From contig AP031354.1 in assembly GCA_037833965.1 (NCBI GenBank), forward strand, positions 20,500,001 to 20,564,000: a stretch of 64,000 nucleotides of DNA, in the 5' to 3' direction. Both the position numbers and the translations under genes were made by a program. The notes below the pieces were generated by a model. The model did not search any database. It was not told the origin of the DNA and was given only the letters and a program-made list of their open reading frames with translations. The DNA is from Marchantia polymorpha subsp. ruderalis. Its lineage: Eukaryota > Streptophyta > Marchantiopsida > Marchantiales > Marchantiaceae. Shown piece by piece: positions 28,215-40,710 of this stretch (position 1 is its first letter; every line of letters starts with the position of its first letter).

Positions 28215-31165
28215 AGTCCGGTTACCGAGGATTCGAGTGGGAGGAGGAAGGACAGACTTGATTCCTGGCACAGTCTTTTCTCCTCCTGGCTGGAGATGGA
28301 TTGCGCACTAAACACAGGGCACTGGTTTCTTCAAACTCAGCGTTCGTGATCGGCAAGCTGCTCGCTAGTCTTGGACACATCCTCGCAGCGGTTTCTTCTC
28401 GGGTGCCCGGAGCACATTGCCCTCAAAACCTCCCAATCTCCAATCGGGTAGCTCTAATCGGGTGACCCGACCGCAGCAGCATGCATAAAAGAGTGGCCAT
28501 AGGCGGGTTTATCGCAATCTGGGAAATCGCACTGCAGGTAGACCTTCACGACAATGCTCCGTCCTCTCTTTCACTAACCATCAATCAAACTTGCTAGAAA
28601 TTCACGAGACTCCACCGATTTAGAAGTAGACTAGTCCACCTTCCATCCTGGATTCGATGGAAGGTGGCAACCTAGATTCGTTTGGTGCCGTAATTCGATC
28701 TCGTCTTTTGGATCGGTGTTTACGTATCTATTTATTTCTTTATTAGAAAAATATAAATAAATAGAATGTAGAAATTACCATCGGGTGTAGATAGCTATAG
28801 ATAATAAGAAAATTGATTATATCAAATTGAACGGAATAAAAAGAAAAAAGAAAAAATTTATTTAAGATAAATTTGTTGCATGCACTACATTAGTGTATTC
28901 TGCATCAGATGAAGGATTGAATTCCACTTTCATGTGTTTTCTAAATAGATTTTAAATTTAAATGATTTAATGAGAGAACGGTTTTCTCAGATTTTGATAA
29001 TCACGAAAAAATCACATCTATCACATTACTTAATGTTATACATAAAATTTATAGACACTAGATTTCTAAAATTTGAAGAAATTAATTCTCCGGAATAGTT
29101 AGTACTTACTAGATTTATTTCTTCATGCTTATTGCATATTTATCTTTGTTGTAAATAAATTTAACCAACATTGATCATAAATTGATTTTCACACATAACT
29201 TGTAATTATATTTTATATTTATTTTGATTGGTTCATAAACCTCATCCTTCTGTGAATATTCATGATAATTTTACAAACTAAGTTATACAATGACATTACA
29301 TATTTGGTAAACAGCCTTTGAAAATTATCCAATATCTAGGTAAATATAAATTTGGTATATAACTTATTCAATAATATCGAATAATTCTATGCCATGAGCT
29401 GTCCCTACGCTAGTGCATGATTGCAGAAATTGAATTCTAATATGGTAGCAAATGACTCGTCCATGGTTTGCACGTTCATGACTGCTTTAGTGTTGATTAC
29501 GAGAGACCTCGCTTTAGAAACGATGACATCAACTGCAGATGTCATTAGACTTTCATTATAGTTGGTCCATTTTATTGCTGGGAGCTTTGATCGTCAAGGC
29601 AGCAAAGATTAGGTTGCGCTTGCATGAAAAGCTTTGCCATTAATTTGGACTTTCTGAATTAGCACAAACCCCCATGAATTAAATGGAACCGTCAATCCTA
29701 CAATTTTGTTAACCTCGTTTCTCGGAAGTGGCCGATGGGAAGAGGATTCTGGTCTTAGTGTAGTGTGGTCTCAAACTCAGGAGACGTCAGCGTACCTTCA
29801 TTCAAGAAAATATGTAATGGCTATAACTTTTGTAACTCGTTTCTTAATGATTTCGCGTACAGCGCGAGCTTTGCATAGTCTACCTTTCAAATCTTGATTC
29901 ATCTTTGTGGAATTTCTCCATCTGAATCCCTTCTCATCACGAAAACTTCTCGGCAAAACTTCATTGGACCACATTTCATAGGTCAGACGTAAAACCTGGC
30001 AATTGAACTTGGAGAGGTAAGATTGCAATAGCCAGTTTTAGATCACCGATGTTGATTTTGATGATCCTTTTTATGGATGTCACTGAAGGCTTTGATATGC
30101 ACTGCACCATCCTGCTACACACTAATGTCTGAGAAGATTCCCTCGATATCCGCATTAGATCTTAAGATCTATCTACTCCTAACAGTCTAAGTCCTTTCTC
30201 AACTAAACAAAACAGCAGTGCCCGCAAGATGCCCGCAAAACCGTGTTCAGGGGAGCATCTTGCTCCCCTAAACACGGTTTTCCTGGACCCCTCAGGCAGC
30301 TTCCCCGGACAAACCTAAGTCGAAGCATTAGCAGTTAATTCTGAAATATTTCAAACGCAGGATTTTCCAGCTAAAGCCGCTGTGCATTCTTTCACTTTCT
30401 GATTGTTTTGCATTACAATGAAAGAGGCAGTTTCCGATGGGTGTCGTTCCAGATACGAATCTATCCGGTCTACAAGAGAAGACACTTCTCTGAAAAAGTC
30501 AAACAATCATCTGCCAGTAAATACCACTACCGTCGTGGACGATTGCAGTGGAAAATAAAATCATGTGACTGAACTTCGATCTGGATTAAACAGTTTGTGA
30601 CAGTTGTTATCAGTTAAGTTCCTGCCTTTCAATCAGTGCAGATGGAAGCCTGGAGCCCTGCATGGAAAACTTGGAGGAAGACGCACACCTTGGAATGCTT
30701 GCCAATCACTAGGCTTCCTGGACATACCTGGACAGTGAGAAAGAGGATGATGATGATACTTTAGAAGTTGATACTTGAACCTAGCTCTCTCCAATCAGCA
30801 AGGTAGTTGTCATTATTTATAGGTTAGGGTGAGAAGGTTAAGGGAATTGGCTAGTCATGTTGATGAATGGCAACGTATGCTGCACCTCCTGTACAGACAA
30901 GATCATGATGTTGAAAAAAAACGATACTTTAATTCTAAGATTTTTCAATAAGGTCGGGTTATCCATGTCTGCCGAATGAACGTCTAATTTACGACCATCA
31001 AGTTAGGGTGCTAGCAATTATTTGTCTCATGCATACAGCAGGACCTAACCACGGGACAGTTAAGCTTGTTCCCTAAATATATCACTAGTGGCCTGACTAT
31101 GTTCGTTGAGACTCCTGCTGGACGTCTCGCTTTCGGTGAATCTCCTCTTTTCCTTGGTCAAGCAT
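28215..31165. other. Host DNA without a recognised gene
   Basis: 28215-28780 has mixed composition. It contains a 12-bp perfect stem hairpin at 28636-28667 and a lone TATA-like run near 28484. From 28740 onward it is strongly AT-rich. Short ORFs (for example 29798-30028 minus, 76 codons) have no recognisable family. A 45-base hairpin lies at 30237-30281. A short stretch near 30780-30825 is repeated at about 59560-59600. Confidence 0.6.
30237..30281. repeat. Compact foldback, 21-bp stem
   Basis: The arms 30237-30257 and 30261-30281 pair at 20 of 21 positions around a 3-base loop. On the minus-strand transcript the odd pair would be a G-U wobble. The loop is too short for a normal microRNA precursor. 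It may be a miniature foldback element. Confidence 0.6.
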
Positions 31166-31169
31166 GGTC

Positions 31170-32340
31170 GTCAACTACCCCTCTCAAATCACATCATTAT
31201 GCGTTAGGAATTTTGCGAATCCAGTGTACTTCCTCTCTAAAATTCACTATGAACTTATTTTTAACATCTTTTCTCATTAGTCAAATATCACACGATGCAA
31301 TATTGGTGCTAGTGACTCTTGAGGAGTGTGGTGCCTAGTTTTTTCATCTGAATATCCTTTGCTCATCAGTCTAATATCACCTGATGTGAAACTTATGTCA
31401 GTAACTAATTAGGAGTTTTGCTTATCCAGTCTACTACCTGTTTACAAGTCACCATAAATTGTATCTGAACATCCTTTTTTCCTCATTCACATATCACATG
31501 ATGTGATACTTTTGTCAGTGACTATCTAGGAGTTTTGCTAATCCAGTCTACTATCTGTCTACAAGTCATCATAAAATAAAATCTAATTATGCTTTTCTCA
31601 ATACTGACTTATCTGACTACAATACACATTTGAGACTTGTTCAAGTGTCTAAGTTGGTAGGCTTGATGTGATGGTATCTTCTTCTCCACAATGTGTAAAA
31701 AAGAAGATAATCATCTGCACATATTGAAGTTGCTACATGTTTAAGGTTTGCTTTGTCTCATGCTCAGACCCATCCTTGACATTCTAAGAAAGGTCTTGCG
31801 AAGGCAAAACTCTTCCTACTTCTGCGTTCCGTTTGGAGTTTAAAGTTTTTCTAATCCAGTCTACAACTTGTCTACAAGTCACGATAAAAATCATTCTGAA
31901 TATCCTTTTTCATCAATTAAATATCTCCAGATGTGATATTCAAGTCAGTAACTTTTTAGGAGTTTTGCTACTTTAGTCTACTACATTTCAACAAGCCACC
32001 ATAAAAATTATTTCTGAATATCCATTTTTCATCAGTTAAATATAAAATGATGCGATATTGATGTAAGTAACTCTTGACAGGTTTTGCTACTACAGTCTAC
32101 AACATGTCTACAAGTCACCATGAAAATTATTCAGAATATTCTTTTTTATCAATCAAATATCACTCGTGTGATATTGATGTCAGTGACTCTTTAGTAGTTG
32201 TTCTAATCCAGTCTACTACCTCTCTTAAAGTCACCAAAAGTTTAATCATAAGTCATATATTACCTGGTGGGATACTGATGGTAGTGACTATTAAGAGTTT
32301 CGCTATTCCAATCTACTCTCTCTGTATTAATGACCATGAA
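31170..32340. repeat. 118-bp tandem repeat array, copy 1 (interrupted)
   Basis: Degenerate units of about 118 bp share the phrases tgatgtgatattgatgtcag, aggagttttgctaatccag and tctacctgtctacaagtcac. The array is interrupted at about 31605-31840 by a block that recurs at 58050-58260. The same unit forms the array at 59840-61190. Confidence 0.8.
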
Positions 32341-33100
32341 TCTATGGTTTACACATTTCTTCGTGGCTAGGTGGAGTTTGGAAAGAAGATGTTTCATTCC
32401 ACTGGTTGGAAAACCGGCAAGCATTCAATCGCTGATGAAAAAAAAATTGAGATGATCGAAGCTAAATTGGAATTTATTTACAATATACAACACCCATTTT
32501 GTACAGGATGTAGATTTGTTTGGAACTTGAACTGGGCAGCAATTTCCATGTTCTCAACTGAGCAGAAAAAAATGAAGACTTTCAAGGTAAGAGCTGTATT
32601 CACTTATACGGCTCCAAGCACGGTGATTTGCAAAATAGAATTTATCAGATCTACAGCCGAGGGATGATTGACAAAAAGCTAGACTGAAGAATGTTCGGCA
32701 CCAACTATGCTTCATAGAGATTTTGAAATGGAGGTAGAAAATGGTTATACTTCGAATGGACAATATGCTGTATCTGATGTGTTTCTAGTGTCAAGAGAAT
32801 TTTGTGAAAAGTCTACCTAAGGATATAAAGGGGATCTGTCAGGTCCCTACAATAATTGTGGGTGGAGGATTTTGATCAAGCAAGTTACTGTTCTTTGCAA
32901 GAACAAAGCAGCCATGGAGTTAAGAAGTGTGAATTCATTCATTCATCATTTGTCAATAGCAGGTGAACCAACGTGAGGTAGTGTGCAAAATATACTTACT
33001 TCAGGTATTTACAAAAATCTGAAATGTAGTTTATAAATCCAAGAGCTTTCTAAACAACACCTCCTCGATAATCATCTCCTATCAAGTGATTAGCAAACAA
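31605..33100. repeat. Segmental duplication of host DNA, copy 1
   Basis: 31605-31830 matches about 58050-58255, and 32345-33100 matches about 58470-59215, both with high identity and small indels. Neither copy has a convincing conserved reading frame. The sequence between the blocks differs: 118-bp repeats here, unique sequence there. Confidence 0.75.
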
Positions 33101-33105
33101 ATTGT

Positions 33106-35504
33106 GTAATAACCCACTAAAGGCTAAATCTGCAATATAGTGGTAGAAAGGTCGAATCCCACAGGGACAGAGGAACACACAGGGTACAAAGTGTCACGTT
33201 TAACAGACTATTATTGAGGAGTGTGAATTCTCATGCGACTGTCACTCCCAGAAATACTGCAAGTGTCCAATCGGAGCGCACTCGGAGGTCGCACAGTGCA
33301 GCGTAACACACACACACACACACACACACACCTGAAACTACAGAAACACAACCCAGAGATCCGTTAGGACCTCTACTCAAGATTTCAGGGGGAAAGTCTC
33401 TCGCGAGCACACTCAGCAAAGCTGCGGGTAGTGACTTCCAACTCCGGCTTTTACAACACTTCCACTAGCTTGCTGCTAGCGTAGGAAACCCGGTTTGGAC
33501 TGCCTACTTCGGATTGAAGTCACTCATACGCGGTGAACAACACTCTCAACTCACAAAACGCGCAGAGAACACAGGTCCGCACTGAAGGACTCACTGAGGA
33601 TCATTCCAGTAACACACCATAACAGTCTATTGAAGAGTTTGAATTCTCAGGCACTTGTCATTCCCAGAATTACTACATGGGTTACCCCAAAGGCACCTGC
33701 TGCAGCTTAACCTGAATTTGCAACCAAGGCTTACACGAAGTAGCAAAACTTCACTTCGGCATTCAGGGGAAAAATCCCGAAGGAGTACAATCAGGAACAA
33801 ACACTCGAAGGTGTCGGGGCGAAACTATTCAAGTATCTAACTAGTCACTGGCTCTGAGCATCGGCAATCACCCGCAGGTGTAATTCCGAACTACTCAAGT
33901 CTCTAACCAATGTACGAGCTCTGAACATTCGGCCGAAGGCCTTCAGCTACACAATGCGGATCGCTAAGGTGTAGCTTCTCTTGTGTGGTGACAGAGCTAA
34001 GGACACAAACACGCAGAGAAAATGAGTTCCTGATCTGCACTTCTGATGTTGGGAAAGATCCCAAGGCAAGACGCCTTGAACTACTTTATACCTTCTAAGT
34101 CCTAACTAGCACTACACTGCACTACGCTACACGCCTGCACGGAACCACGCTACACTACACTCCGTAGAACCTGTGCTTCGCCTCCTGCGCGACGGACTGC
34201 CGCGCACTAACTCCCTACCCTGCCAGTCTTCCGCTCCACTGCGCAGTCCCAAACGTTGCAACGCCCCGTACACCTCCATCTCGAGGGTGAACATGGTATC
34301 CCGCGCCTTCGACAGAAAAGAGTCTAACTTCTTCGCCACCTTCCGCCGACTCCTACTGTCACCTGTCAACAACCCGGCTGCACGAAGCTCTAACTCACGC
34401 AGTGTGAGTTTCTCCTGCGCTGCCACTTCCCAGTGGGCGTAGCCCTTGAGACAGTGGGCGACAGGCCTCGCCATCTCCTCCTTCGTGCGATCTGCCTCTC
34501 GCCTGCGATCATCTTCAATTACCACCAACTGCGATTCGGCCTCCGCACGCTGCGCTCTCAATTCCCTGCACTCCGACTGTAGCCTGCGGATTAAATCCTC
34601 ATCCGCCTGTCGTGTGAGCTGACACTCCGCCAACAACCGCGTCTGTCGCACGAGCTCCTCTGACAGAATATGATTCTGAGTTTTCTCAGAAATCAATTCT
34701 GTCCTGGTCTTCACCACATCCCTGGTGAGCTCTTCCAGTCTCTCCTTCTTCATCTTGTCGAGGGTGTGCGATTTCCGCACAAGGTTGTACTGACCCCATA
34801 AACAGTCATGCTTCTCCCTCAATTCCTTCAGCTCCCGGTCCACCCTAGCTAGTAGCTTGCTGGTGTGGACTTTAGTGCGAGTCCGCCTGCGCACTAATTC
34901 CATGTAGGATCCCGGCTGGAGTGGATCGGCGTATTTATCAAATTTGCGATCCAAGTACTTCAGCAACGGTATTACCTGCTCAGAGAGCGCCGCCGCCGGC
35001 GCTCCAACAATTTCCTCCTCCTCCTCCTCCGTATCTCTTGACCCCGACATTGCTTCTGTGGAGCCTCCGTCGTCATCATCAGAGGGAAGGATTTCAGTCG
35101 CCATTGATTGCGTTGGCGACTAACCCGAGTGGGGCTGCACGTCGTCTACGTGTACTGCCTCCGAAGGCACTCCTGCAGCTTCGCTGTTCCCCGCTAAAAT
35201 GTCCAAGGCGGTGGGTGAATGTGGTTGTGCTACATCTCCATCCCTCGCGTGTCGATCGTCGACTGTGTTCTCTTCGCCGCCAACGTCCGCCGCCGAAGGC
35301 GATCGAGCGGAGTGTGTCTGCGCGGGGTGTAATTGCGCATCGCGCACCCGAATTTCGTCCAGCGGACAGACAGTCCGCTACTCCGTTAGGTCCTGCTCCC
35401 TCGATCGGTCCTGCGCGAGGGCTGTGTCTGGCTTGTGCGCAGGCGCAAATACCGGCGCCTTGTCCGCCGCAGGCGCAGCGCGAAAGGCGTCTATCGCCGA
35501 AGGC
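33106..35504 (-). mobile_element. Truncated type B LTR (3' part only)
   Basis: On the minus strand it ends TTATTACA at 33106. It contains R/U5 with a CA microsatellite (33307-33330), TATA (34090-34084) and the C-terminal half of the U3 ORF. Similarity to B LTRs stops abruptly near 35504, so the first half of U3 is missing. The left junction falls at the end of the duplicated host block, whose paralogue continues uninterrupted at 59215. Confidence 0.85.
34127..35504 (-). pseudogene. U3-encoded accessory ORF, C-terminal remnant
   Basis: It matches the acidic segment, coiled coil and conserved tail of the B protein. The last 325 codons (from 35104) are open, but an in-frame TAG at 35120-35122 replaces a glutamine codon, and further damage lies upstream. 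The N-terminal domain is deleted with the rest of U3. Confidence 0.8.
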
Positions 35505-36453
35505 TGTGATCACAAAACTGTGCTCACATGTCTTTTTAACCTTATGAGAGTTAAAAGTTTAGATTTAAGCTCTTGCAAAGTTGAGCTTGGAGTTTTCTGG
35601 AAGTTTTGGCAAGATTAAGAGTTGGTGTAATAGTTAGTAGACAAAGGTGCGGAAGGGGGCCTTCAGGGCAGGGTCTCCGGCGAAGTGCCTTCGGTGAAGT
35701 TCCTTCGGGGAAAGGCCTTTGGCGAAACAGTGAAACCCTCATAACGTTTTCAATGTGTGACACCTCGACTCAGTTAGTGTCTTGTTGGAAAGAACTCGCG
35801 ACGCTTGTTCCAACGAGACCAAAAAGTCTTGAAACGGATAAGGCATCACTGAGTTGTGAGTGTCGGAAGTTACTGATGGGAAGGGTTGAGGCGAGTTCGG
35901 CTTCGGACGTCTTCGGCTCCGGACGCCTTCGGCTTCGGACGTCTTCGGCACCGAATGTCTCCGGCTTCGGACGCCTTCACGACAACTGCGAGCAGGCCTT
36001 CGGCAATACGAGGTCGGCGAACTCAGAGTCGGCTAACTCCGAATCGGCGAACTCGGGATCGGCAAACTCGGGGTCGGCGAACTCCGAGCCGGTGAACATT
36101 GTGCAGGGGCCTTCGGCGATACCAGATAAGGGGCCCTCGGGGGAAGGGCCATCGGCGAAACAGTAAAATTGGCATATCGTTTTCATTTGTTAACGGTTTG
36201 ACTTGATTAGGGTCTCGTTGGCAAGAGCTCGCGACGCTCGTTCCAACGAGACCAAGAACTCTTCAAACGGATAAGGCGTCACTAAGTTATGAGCGTCGAA
36301 AGCGGAGGATAGGGTAGAACAACATCGAACCGGAGGATATCAAACCGGAAGACATCCAACCGGCGAACATCGTGCGGGCGCCTTCGGCGATAACAGATGA
36401 CAGGCCTTCGGCGGTGTGCCTTCGGGCGAGTGGTAAAACCGGCATAACTTTCG
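35505..36453 (+). mobile_element. Type C LTR-like material, left part
   Basis: From about 35620 it resembles the U3 of the hybrid LTR at 5958-7440. It has dyad modules near 35780-35825 and 36211-36253, gcc-ttcgg-rich stretches and a short 15-bp minisatellite at about 36012-36095. It resumes at 47141 after the solo LTR insertion; the target duplication TTTCG is at 36449-36453. 35505-35620 is not assigned. No LTR terminus is visible, so the ends are uncertain. Confidence 0.65.
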
Positions 36454-37672
36454 TGTAATAACCCACTAAAGGCTAAAACTGCAATATAGTGGTAGAAAGG
36501 TCGAACCCACAGGGACAGAGGAACACACAGGGTACAAAGTGTCACGTTTAATAGACTATTGAGGAGTTTGAATTCTCAGGCGACTGTCACTCCCAGAAAT
36601 ACTGCAAGTGTCCACTCGGAGCGCACTCGGAGGTCGCACAGTGCAGCGTAACATACACACACACACACACCTGAAACTACAGAAACACAACCCAGAGATC
36701 CGTTAGGACCTCTACTCAAGATTTCAGGGGGAAAGTCTCTCGCGAGCACACTCAGCGAAGCTGCGGGTAGTGACTCCCAACTCCGGCTTTTACAACACTT
36801 CCACTAGCTTGCTGCTAGTGTAGGAAACCCGGTTTGGACTACCTACTTCGGATCGAAGTCACTCATACGCGGTGAACAACACTCTCGACTCACAAAATGA
36901 GCAGAGAACATAGGTCCGCACTGAAGGGCTCACTGAGAATCATTCCAGTAACACATCAACAGTCTATTGAAGAGTTTGAATTCTCAGGCACTTGTCATTC
37001 CCAGAAATACTACAGGGGTTACCCTAAAGGCACCTGCTACAGCGTAACCTGAATTTACAACCAAGGCTTACACGAAGTAACAAAACTTCACTTTGGCATT
37101 CAGGGGAAAAATCCCAAAGGAGTACAATCAAGAACAGACACTCGAAGGTGTAGGGGCGAAACTATTCAAGTATCTAACTAGTCACTGGCTCTAAGCATCG
37201 GCGATCACCCGCAGGTGTAGATCCGAACTACTCAAGTCTCTAACCAATGTACTAGCTCTGAACATTCGGCCGAAGGCCTTCAGCTACAAAATGCGGAACG
37301 CCAAGTGGTAGCTCCTCTTGCGTGGTGACAGATTTAAGGACACAAACACGCAGAGAAAATGAGTTCCTGATCTGCACTTCCGAAATTGGGAAAGAACCCA
37401 AGGCAAAACGCCTTGAACTATTTTATACCTTCTAAATCCTAACTAGCACTACACTGCACTACGCTACACGCCTGCACGGAACCACGCTACACTACACTCC
37501 GCGGAACCGGTGCTACGTCTCCTGCGCGACGGATTGCCGCGCACTAACTCCCTACCCTGCCAGTCTTCCGCTCGACTGCGTAGTCCCAACCGCTGCAACG
37601 CCGCGGACACCTCCACTTCGAGGGTGGACATGGTATCCCGCGCCTTGGACAGAAAAGCGTCGAGCTTCTTCG

Positions 37673-39464
37673 CTACCTTCCGCCGAATCTTGCTGTCGCC
37701 ACTACCCAGTGGGCGTAGCCCTTGAGACAGTGGGCGACACGCCTTGCCGTCTCCACCTTCGTGCGATCTGCCTCTCGCCTGCGATCCTCTTCAATTACCA
37801 CTAACTGCGATTCGGCCTCCGCACGCTGTGCTCTCAATTCGCCACACTCTAACTGTAGCCTGCGGATTAAATCCTCATCCGCCTGCCGTGCGAGCTGACA
37901 CTCCGCCAACAAACGCGTCTGTCGCACGAGCTCTTCTGACAGAATCTGATTCTGAGTTTTCTCAGACATCAAATCCTGCGTGGTCTGCACCACATCCCTG
38001 GTGAGCTCTTCCACTCTATCCTTCCGCATCTTATCGAGGGCGTGCGATTTCCTCTCAAGGTTGTACTGCCCCCATAAACAGGCATGCCTCTCCTTCAATT
38101 CCTTCAACTCCTGGTTCACCCTAGCTAGTAGCTTGCTAGTGTGGACTTTAGTGCGAGTCCGCCTGCGCACTAATTCGATGTAAGATCCCGGCTGAAGTGG
38201 ATCGGCGTATTTATCGAATTTGCGATCCAAGTACTTCAGCAACGGAATCACCTGCTCAGAGAGCGCCGCCGCCGGCGCTCCAACAATTTCCTCCTCCTCC
38301 TCCTCGGTATCCCCTGCTCCCGACATTGCTTCGGTGGAGCCTCCGTCGTCATCATCCGAGTTGAGGATTTCAGTCGCCATTGATTGCGTTGGCGACTGAC
38401 CCGAGTGGGGCTGCACGTCGTCGACATGTGCTGCCTGCGAAGGCACCGCTGCAGCCTCGCTGCTCTTCGCCAAAATGTCTAAGGCGGTGGGCGAATGTGG
38501 CCGTGCAACATCCCTGTCGCCCGCTTGTTGGTCTTCTACCGTATCCTCTCTGCCGCCGACGTCCGTCGCCGAAGGCGATCGAGCGGAGGGTGTCTGCGCG
38601 GGATTTGATTGCGCATCGCGCACCAAAATTTCGTCCCGCGGACAGTCAATCCGCTCCGCCGTCAGGGGATGCTCCCTCGATCGGTCTTGCGCGAGGGCTA
38701 TGTCCGGCCTGTGCACAGGCGCAAATGCCGGCGCCTTGTTCGCCGCAGGCGCAGCGCCGAAGGCGTCCATCGCCAAAGGCGATATAGCCGGGGGCCGCTT
38801 GCCCGATGTCCCTTGGCCCGTAGGCCCTACCGCCGAAGGCGCATCTACCGGCGGATTACCCGCCGATGGTGTAGCCTCCGGACGCTCCCTGCTCGCATCT
38901 CCTCGGCCCGAAGGCCCTGGCGCCGAAGGCGCAAATCGCGGCGCGTTGTGCGCCGGAGGATCTGGCCCCGAAGGCCTGTGTCCCGTAGGCGGATCTTCCG
39001 CCGGTTCCTTCCCCTTCCTACGTTGGAACGGGGGTGATTTCTGCCTGTGCACAGGCGGCACGTGTGGAGGTGACCTGTGCACAGGCGACCTATGCACAAG
39101 CGAGCGCCTGTGCACAGGCGGACTGTTTCTTCCCACGCGTAGGCGTAGGTCCACGTCCGCTTGTGGTCGTCTGTCCGTCGAGGCTCGCCTGTGCGCAGGC
39201 GGAACACCTGTCCGCAACGCACGTGGTAACTCCGGAGGCCCTTGGCCCGTAGGCGGCCTCTCGTCCGTCGAGGGTGCAGCGTGATCCGTTGGTCCTGCAG
39301 ACGTCCGCGCTCCCTCGTTCTTCTCTGGCGACGCACTTCCTTTCTCCGTCGCAATCGTCGCCGTGTCCGCGCTGCTGGCTGGTAACACAAGCCTGCGCGC
39401 CTTCTGCTTCGGCCGGCTGTACGATTCGTACAACGGCCGCGGTCGAATGGGAGCCGTGGGTTCT
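37673..39464 (-). pseudogene. U3 accessory ORF of the outer solo LTR, 3' part
   Basis: It covers the Pro/Arg-rich middle, acidic block and coiled coil, open for 586 codons from 39433. It is severed from its N-terminus by the LTR inserted at 39464/44859. Near 37700 a deletion of roughly 80 bases removes the conserved KLTLREFELRA segment and shifts the frame, so the normal C-terminus is lost. Confidence 0.85.
39460..39464. repeat. Target-site duplication GTTCT, left copy
   Basis: The partner is 44859-44863. The two halves of the outer LTR's ORF join in frame across a single GTTCT, which confirms a clean nested insertion. Confidence 0.95.
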
Positions 39465-40710
39465 TGTGGTACCCCACTTTTGGCAATTTTGAGGAAATTA
39501 AAACATTTTTGGAAAACTGTACCCTGGCAGCATTGTAAATAGCCTTCGGTACATCAAAACAGAGTGAATCCGGAAGATCGCGGGGATTCTCGAGGGATCT
39601 TGTAGAATCTGGGATTTGGGGTGCCGCAGCACGCACAGGCACCACCCTCCCTGCGAGCTCCGCAGTTAGGATCTCTACGGCGCAAGGCGCAAAACCCGCC
39701 TTCGGAGGTTGCGTCCGCGGCTGTAGGGAAACCCCCGTAATTAGGTCAACCCTCGGGCGCCTTGACCAAGTTAGGGTCCTGTTGGACAGAGCTCGACGCG
39801 CTGATTCTAACGAGCCCAAGAACGCTTGGAACGGACGAGGACTTAGGGAGTTATCGCTACTGGAAGAAACGGAGGCGGTCGCCTACGGCGGAAGGAGTTC
39901 GCCACCGGCGCGAATTCCGCCTACGCGGAAGGGGGATTCAAGTTTTGTCCTATGCACAGACGAAGGCGTTTGCCTGTGCACAGGCGAAGTAGGGTTAGGG
40001 AAGGCGCGAAGTCCGCCTACGCACAGGCGTTCGCCTGTGCACAGGCACTTCGGCGTCGGCGGAAAATCCGCCTTGGGCCCTAGAAATGCGCCTTGTGAGG
40101 TAGAAAGTGTACGGCGCCTTCCGCGCCAGCGCAGCGCAGCGTACGTCGGAGGAGCCGCCAGAGTAATCCAATAGGTACGGACCGTGCGGACGGCACGGGT
40201 GGATGCGCTCTTGGACGGACGGAGTTGCGGCGGCGGAAGCGCCGACGGAGAGACAAGGAACGGACAGACTGGACGGAGACGGCTGACCACGGTCAACGCC
40301 TTCCGCGCCGGCGCAGCGCCGCGGACGGAATTCGCCTGCGCACAGGCGAACGCCTGTGCACAGGAGGATGTTCAAGTTCCGCGCCGGCGGAGAATCCGCC
40401 GAAGCCCCTGCCTGCGCACAGGCAGGAGTTGAATTTTTGTCCGACATGCGGACGCACGCGTCAAGGCAGAAGGAGATTGGCCGAAGGGCGGTACGAACAA
40501 GTGTACCGCGCAAGGCGGAAAACTCGCCTTCGGCGCTACGCCCCCATGTCCGCAGGGTGACACGCTCGCGGAGTTCAAATCCGCCAATTCGAGCGTGAGA
40601 GTTTAATCGACGACGGCGGAGCGTGAAGCCGCGCGTGAGAGCGAAGACCGTTCCAGCGTACAGCCGGCGCGGCCATCAAGTGAGACGTTCTTCACGACCA
40701 AGAGACGACC

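Noticed and set aside
32371..32667. 98-codon ORF in the duplicated host block
   Set aside because: The frame is not kept in the second copy near 58480-58790, so it is unlikely to be coding.
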